Virus record (IMG/VR): IMGVR_UViG_3300037485_002095
Span: 1 to 25,299 of that record
DNA: 25,299 bases
Source: a virus
Strand: one strand, 5' to 3'
A program made the translations under genes and the position numbers. Within the stretch, counting starts at the first letter, position 1. Each line of letters begins with the position of its first letter. The notes below the pieces were generated by a model. The model did no database searches. It saw only the letters and a program-made list of their open reading frames with translations, and had not been told where the DNA came from. Below, piece after piece: positions 22,111 to 25,299 of the stretch.

Positions 22111-23055
22111 ATGTCATTTAATTTATCAGGATTAGCCCCTTATACTGACCAATTGTCTACGGACTTGATCAGTGCTGCTCTATTGAAGAGCTACTCAGTT
22201 CAAATGTTGACTCTACGTGCTGGCTTAACTGCTGGAACTACTGCAATCAACGTTTTAAACTCTACTGTTGACATCTTGGATTCCACTTGTGGATTCGGAG
22301 CTGGTCAAGTTGGAGACAACTCTACTAACTTTTCTCAAATCGATCTAGTAGTACAGTCAAAAATGTTGAAAGAGCAACTTTGCCCAGAAGATCTAAGAAC
22401 TTACTGGTTGTCAAGTCAACTTTCTCCATCTGCTTACTTGGAATCAGTTCCATTTGAAAAAATGATTGCTGACAACAAAGTAAACAATATTGCTCAATAC
22501 GTTGAGAACACAATTTGGCAAGGTGACGGCGCAAACCTAGACGGTTTGTTAGACCAAATCACTATTGCGAATGGTGCTACTTGGTCAGGTAACTCTGGTT
22601 CTACTCCAGCTGTTACTGTTCCTTTGACCGTTGCTACTGCAGATGCTACCATCTGGGCAATCATAAGCAAATTGTCAAATGCTCTTAAGCAAGAAGACGA
22701 TCTAGTTATGTACATGTCGTACTCTAACTACGCTATCGCTGTTCAAGCTCTTCAAGCTAAAGGTAATGCAATTATCGCTCAATACCCTAACATGTCTAAC
22801 GCTGCTGGTGTTACTGGACCTTCTTCATTCGTATGGCCAGGAACTAACGTAACGATCTATGCTGCTGGTGGTATTAACACCAACGATCACATTATCTTAG
22901 GCCCTAAGAAATATGTGTTCTTTGGAACTGGCTTGCTAGACGATCAAGATAAGTTCAAGTTCTACTACGATCCTTCACAAGACGTTGTAAACTTTATGGC
23001 TAAATTCCGTTTAGGAACTGCTGCTTACGCTTCTCAATTCGTTTCAACACTCTAA
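22111..23055 (+). CDS. Major capsid protein
   Basis: A 314-aa protein, a usual size for HK97-fold capsids of this phage group. Seen: an N-terminal helical segment, KSKM-like mid helices, and a C-terminal beta-rich part with WPGTNVTIYAAGG, HIILGPKKYVFFGTGL and FMAKFRLGTAAYASQFV, the strands and final domain expected of the fold. No N-terminal scaffolding extension is fused, consistent with a separate scaffold gene upstream. Codons shift to a narrow set (GCT, ACT, TCT, TTG), unlike the tail genes, as expected for the most abundant phage protein. A stable hairpin follows 12 bases after the stop. Assignment rests on position, codon bias and overall pattern. Confidence 0.8.
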   Translation: MSFNLSGLAPYTDQLSTDLISAALLKSYSVQMLTLRAGLTAGTTAINVLNSTVDILDSTCGFGAGQVGDNSTNFSQIDLVVQSKMLKEQLCPEDLRTYWLSSQLSPSAYLESVPFEKMIADNKVNNIAQYVENTIWQGDGANLDGLLDQITIANGATWSGNSGSTPAVTVPLTVATADATIWAIISKLSNALKQEDDLVMYMSYSNYAIAVQALQAKGNAIIAQYPNMSNAAGVTGPSSFVWPGTNVTIYAAGGINTNDHIILGPKKYVFFGTGLLDDQDKFKFYYDPSQDVVNFMAKFRLGTAAYASQFVSTL

Positions 23056-23067
23056 TAAAATCGAGAA

Positions 23068-23089
23068 AGGGGAGTCGCAAGACTCCCCT
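23068..23089 (+). terminator. Nine-bp GNRA-capped hairpin after the capsid gene
   Basis: AGGGGAGTC (23068-23076), loop GCAA, GACTCCCCT (23081-23089). The stem is perfect and GC-rich, but no T tract follows (CTATCAAAC). It is therefore more likely a stabiliser or partial terminator that sets the capsid:tube mRNA ratio than a full stop. Confidence 0.6.
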
Positions 23090-23119
23090 CTATCAAACTA
23101 AAAATAATCTTAAAACACA

Positions 23120-23653
23120 ATGTCTTGTTTAATTAATGATATTATAGCACTTGACTGTATTAACGGTCTTGGTGGTGTGAAAGAGATGTATGTATTTGCT
23201 GGAGATTGGAACGGTATTACCGTAACTGAAATTGCTGGAGAAATATCTGTTCTTTCTGGAGCTGGTACTTTCTATCAATTCTATCTTCCAAAAGATACTG
23301 CATCTACTACTGAATCCATTAACGTTTCAAACGTTAACGGTACTGTTTTCTACCAACCAGAATTGACAGCAGTCTTTCAAAAATTGGATGCTGCTAAGCG
23401 CAATCAAATCCTACTTCTTGCTCAAAATCGTGATCTACGTGTTGTCTTTGTTGACAACAATAACGTTAACTGGTTAATGGGTATTGAAAGAGGTTGCGTA
23501 ATGTCTGCTGGTTCTGGTGCTACTGGAACTGCAGTTGGTGATCTTAACGGATACACTATTACTCTACAAGGTCAAGAGCCTGCTCCTATGATTCCACTAG
23601 CTGATGCTTTAGCTAGCTGTATCACTGGCGGTTTGACCATCGTAACTTCATAA
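23120..23653 (+). CDS. Major tail (tube) protein candidate
   Basis: A 177-aa, mostly beta protein. Seen: an N-terminal DCINGLGGVKEMYVFAGDW, then YQFYLPKDTASTTESINVS, a central QPELTAVFQKLDAAKRNQILL helix, and VVFVDNNNVNWLMGIERG with GDLNGYTITLQGQEPAPM. This sequence order (GG-x-K-E-hydrophobic entry, KLDAAKRN helix, NGYT-hydrophobic-x-GxE end) is the one I associate with tail-tube-like proteins in Bacteroidota phages. It uses the same restricted codons as the capsid gene, so it is probably very abundant. Only one such protein is seen and it sits after the capsid, far from the other tail genes. A strong terminator follows. A second head protein is the alternative. Confidence 0.6.
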   Translation: MSCLINDIIALDCINGLGGVKEMYVFAGDWNGITVTEIAGEISVLSGAGTFYQFYLPKDTASTTESINVSNVNGTVFYQPELTAVFQKLDAAKRNQILLLAQNRDLRVVFVDNNNVNWLMGIERGCVMSAGSGATGTAVGDLNGYTITLQGQEPAPMIPLADALASCITGGLTIVTS

Positions 23654-23677
23654 TCTTAGTCGTAAAAATCGAAGAGG

Positions 23678-23704
23678 AAAAGCCTGCGAAAGCGGGCTTT
23701 TTTT
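23678..23704 (+). terminator. Strong intrinsic terminator
   Basis: AAAAGCCTGC (23678-23687), loop GAAA, GCGGGCTTTT (23692-23701) with one G-U pair, then more T to 23704. It ends the capsid/tail-tube transcript and separates it from the fibre genes downstream. Confidence 0.88.
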
Positions 23705-23767
23705 CTGTGAAGTGAGCAGTGTCAACTTTATCGGTTTCTATATCTAACTACAAATAAGGTACTTTGC

Positions 23768-24265
23768 TTGATTAATTTAAACAACCTCCAACTCAATTCG
23801 ATTATCATCTACGTTAATACGTTAGCGCCAGAGAATAATCCATGGAATACCAATAATTTTCTATTCAGATTCAAAAACGGTTTCGCTAGAGAATGGACAC
23901 CTGTTGTTCCAACCATTGGTATACAAAATTCTAGATACACAGAATTTAGAGTCAACTTGACTTTAGTAATAAATGAGGATCCAATTAATGGAGACGTTGC
24001 TCTTTCCCCTTCAGGTAACTGGGATTATGAACTTTGGGCAGTCAATGCCAAATCATTAGACCCAGTTCCAGGTGTGCTCATTAATCGTGGGCAAATGTAC
24101 CTAGAAAATGGATTCGAAGAGATTCCAAATGTGACCTATATTAGTGATAATGAAGAAAGTCAAAGCGTTGTTTACTTAACACGAACACCCAATGAATGTG
24201 CAGTTTGGAGTACATATCCGGATGTTTGGAATCTTAGCACCCTAGTTTGGAATAACTGTATATAA
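23768..24265 (+). CDS. Structural protein of unknown function, TTG start
   Basis: A 165-aa beta-rich protein. The frame is open from 23711 but holds no ATG or GTG before the conserved part, so TTG at 23768 is the likely start, giving (M)INLNNLQLNSIIIYVNTL. Seen: FLFRFKNGFAREW, strand-loop repeats with RYTEFRVNLTLVINED, NWDYELWAVNAKS, a GQMYLENGFEEIP turn, and a Trp-rich end (VWSTYPDVWNLSTLVWNNC). I recall similar proteins beside fibre or capsid genes of Bacteroidota phages, with the same W-x5-7-W end, but cannot assign a role. It follows a strong terminator, so it needs its own promoter in the 114-base gap (an A/T-rich stretch at 23735-23767). The fibre gene starts 15 bases later. Confidence 0.55.
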   Translation: MINLNNLQLNSIIIYVNTLAPENNPWNTNNFLFRFKNGFAREWTPVVPTIGIQNSRYTEFRVNLTLVINEDPINGDVALSPSGNWDYELWAVNAKSLDPVPGVLINRGQMYLENGFEEIPNVTYISDNEESQSVVYLTRTPNECAVWSTYPDVWNLSTLVWNNCI

Positions 24266-24280
24266 AATTAAAGATCAAAG

Positions 24281-25299
24281 ATGGCTAATTTAACCGGAAA
24301 AACAATATACCAAACCTATCCCTCAGTTGTAGGAATAGGTTCTTCAGGTACAAGCGGAGTCTCAGGTGCTCCACAAAAATTAACCGATGGATTGGGAGTA
24401 GAAATTCCAATCGAGGTTTCAAGCGGTTCAGTTCATATCACTGCTCCTACCCTAGATGCAGTTTCCTATTCAGTAGATGGATATGGAGAAGTAATCAATT
24501 CTCAAGGTCAATGGGTAGGACCGGGCGGTACTGGATCAGCAGGAACAGCTGGTACTTCAGGAACTAGCGGTTCATCAGGAACATCCGGAGTTGCTGGTAG
24601 TTCAGGAACTAGCGGTTCATCAGGAACATCCGGAGTTGCTGGTAGTTCAGGAACATCCGGAGTTGCTGGTTCTAGTGGAACTTCAGGCACTACTGGAGAT
24701 TCTGGATCAAGCGGATCAAGTGGAACCTCAGGTGGAACAGGTAGTTCAGGTTCAAGTGGAACCTCAGGTGCTACCGGAGCTCCAGGAGCTACAGGTTCAA
24801 GCGGAACCTCAGGTACAGATGGCCAAACTGGTTCATCGGGCACAAGCGGTTTAGATGGTTCTAGTGGTACATCAGGACAAAATGGCTCTAGTGGAACTTC
24901 TGGTATAGCAGGTTCATCTGGAACCAGCGGTAGTGATGGTTCTAATGGCACAGCCGGTTCTAGTGGAACCTCGGGCACGACAGGAACTAGTGGAACCAGC
25001 GGTAGTGATGGTAGTTCAGGAACCTCAGGCTCAAGCGGTACAAGTGGAATAAACGGGTCAAGCGGAACTTCAGGTGAAGCTGGCAGTTCAGGTACTTCGG
25101 GTACAACCGGTACTAGCGGTACAAGCGGAAGCACTGGAACTTCAGGTACTAACGGTTCTTCTGGAACCTCAGGAATTGGAACTAATGGTTCTTCTGGTAC
25201 TTCTGGATCTTCTGGTACTTCTGGAATCGATGGATCTTCTGGTACTTCAGGAATTGATGGATCATCTGGTACTTCTGGAGCTGCTGGATCATCTGGTAC
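24281..25299 (+). CDS. Collagen-like fibre protein, 3' truncated
   Basis: ATG at 24281 preceded by TATAAAATTAAAGATCAAAG. The frame is open to the right edge with no stop (339 whole codons). Seen: an N-terminal non-repeat part of about 80 residues (MANLTGKTIYQTYPSVVGIG and a strand-rich segment up to NSQGQWVGPGG) with a first short GSSGTSGVSG inside it, then an unbroken Gly-X-Y array to the edge. The N-terminus is probably the virion-binding end and the array a trimeric stalk; the tip is outside the window. It may be a paralogue of the fibre whose end is at 1-2162, or, if the genome is circular and the contig broke in the repeats, the same gene. Confidence 0.8.
   Translation, partial: MANLTGKTIYQTYPSVVGIGSSGTSGVSGAPQKLTDGLGVEIPIEVSSGSVHITAPTLDAVSYSVDGYGEVINSQGQWVGPGGTGSAGTAGTSGTSGSSGTSGVAGSSGTSGSSGTSGVAGSSGTSGVAGSSGTSGTTGDSGSSGSSGTSGGTGSSGSSGTSGATGAPGATGSSGTSGTDGQTGSSGTSGLDGSSGTSGQNGSSGTSGIAGSSGTSGSDGSNGTAGSSGTSGTTGTSGTSGSDGSSGTSGSSGTSGINGSSGTSGEAGSSGTSGTTGTSGTSGSTGTSGTNGSSGTSGIGTNGSSGTSGSSGTSGIDGSSGTSGIDGSSGTSGAAGSSG
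24521..25299 (+). repeat. Collagen-like GSSGTSG array at the right edge
   Basis: About 260 residues of Gly-X-Y with Ser/Thr dominating. Two exact 45-base tandem copies lie at 24556-24600 and 24601-24645, with a shortened third from 24646. From 25205 to the edge there are 27-base tandem units (25205, 25232, 25259, 25286). The codons near the edge are nearly uniform (TCT, ACT, GGA), whereas the middle uses mixed synonyms. Confidence 0.85.

Noticed and set aside
24508-25134. Long minus-strand open frame of Val-Pro-Leu-Glu-Pro type, and similar ones at 296-562, 839-1126 and 1646-1870
   Set aside because: They are the antisense of the Gly-Ser-Thr repeats; periodic codons remove stops on the opposite strand. 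There is no plausible protein and the real genes are on the plus strand.
1-25299. Complete circular genome closing through the two edges
   Set aside because: Direct joining is out of frame and no replication or lysis genes are present. It remains possible only if bases are missing in the repeats, so it is listed as a question, not a call.
1-25299. tRNA genes, CRISPR arrays, insertion sequences, attachment sites
   Set aside because: I looked for cloverleaf-like segments, spaced direct repeats, transposase motifs and integrase genes and found none.

Overview
This window is a segment of a tailed double-stranded DNA phage (or prophage) genome, most likely a siphovirus of a Bacteroidota, probably flavobacterial, host. 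The host inference rests on three things seen here: starts are preceded by A/T-rich leaders with no Shine-Dalgarno sequence, base composition is AT-leaning, and several structural proteins resemble families I know mainly from Bacteroidota phages. No sheath gene is present. A 753-aa tape measure and a frameshifted tail chaperone pair suggest a long flexible tail.

Layout. (1) 1-2771: 3' part of a collagen-like (GSSGTSG) fibre gene and a DUF1566/Lcl-C-like, lectin-type protein. (2) 2815-5020: portal, head-tail connector and a DUF5681 (small-terminase-like) protein. (3) 5017-6328: an AT-rich island on the minus strand with an unknown C2HC protein and a winged-helix protein. (4) 6424-8698: a zinc-finger protein, a GIY-YIG homing-type nuclease, a sigma-70-like factor and several small proteins, including a membrane protein overlapping another gene for 200 bases. 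(5) 8682-9962: large terminase. (6) 10036-19389: tail completion proteins, tail chaperone with a probable -1 frameshift at a run of nine T, two large tail/baseplate proteins, a 55-aa gene and the tape measure. (7) 19403-23704: multidomain XkdF-like prohead protease, scaffold-like protein, major capsid protein, tail-tube-like protein and a strong intrinsic terminator. (8) 23768-25299: an unknown structural protein and the 5' part of a second collagen-like fibre gene.

How it works together. Portal, terminase, protease, scaffold and capsid build and fill the head. Connector, HK97-gp10-like, chaperone, tape measure and tube proteins build and join the tail. The collagen-like and lectin-like proteins are probable host-contact appendages. 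The sigma-like factor is a candidate switch for late transcription. No DNA polymerase, helicase, integrase, endolysin or recognisable spanin is visible, so the genome extends beyond the window. Both edges lie inside near-repetitive GSSGTSG arrays, which suggests that assembly stopped in the repeats.

Coding is dense. There is no gene-free stretch above 300 bases; the largest gaps are 5527-5677, 23654-23767, 6329-6423, 21416-21506 and 4640-4723. No tRNA, rRNA, CRISPR array or insertion sequence was seen.
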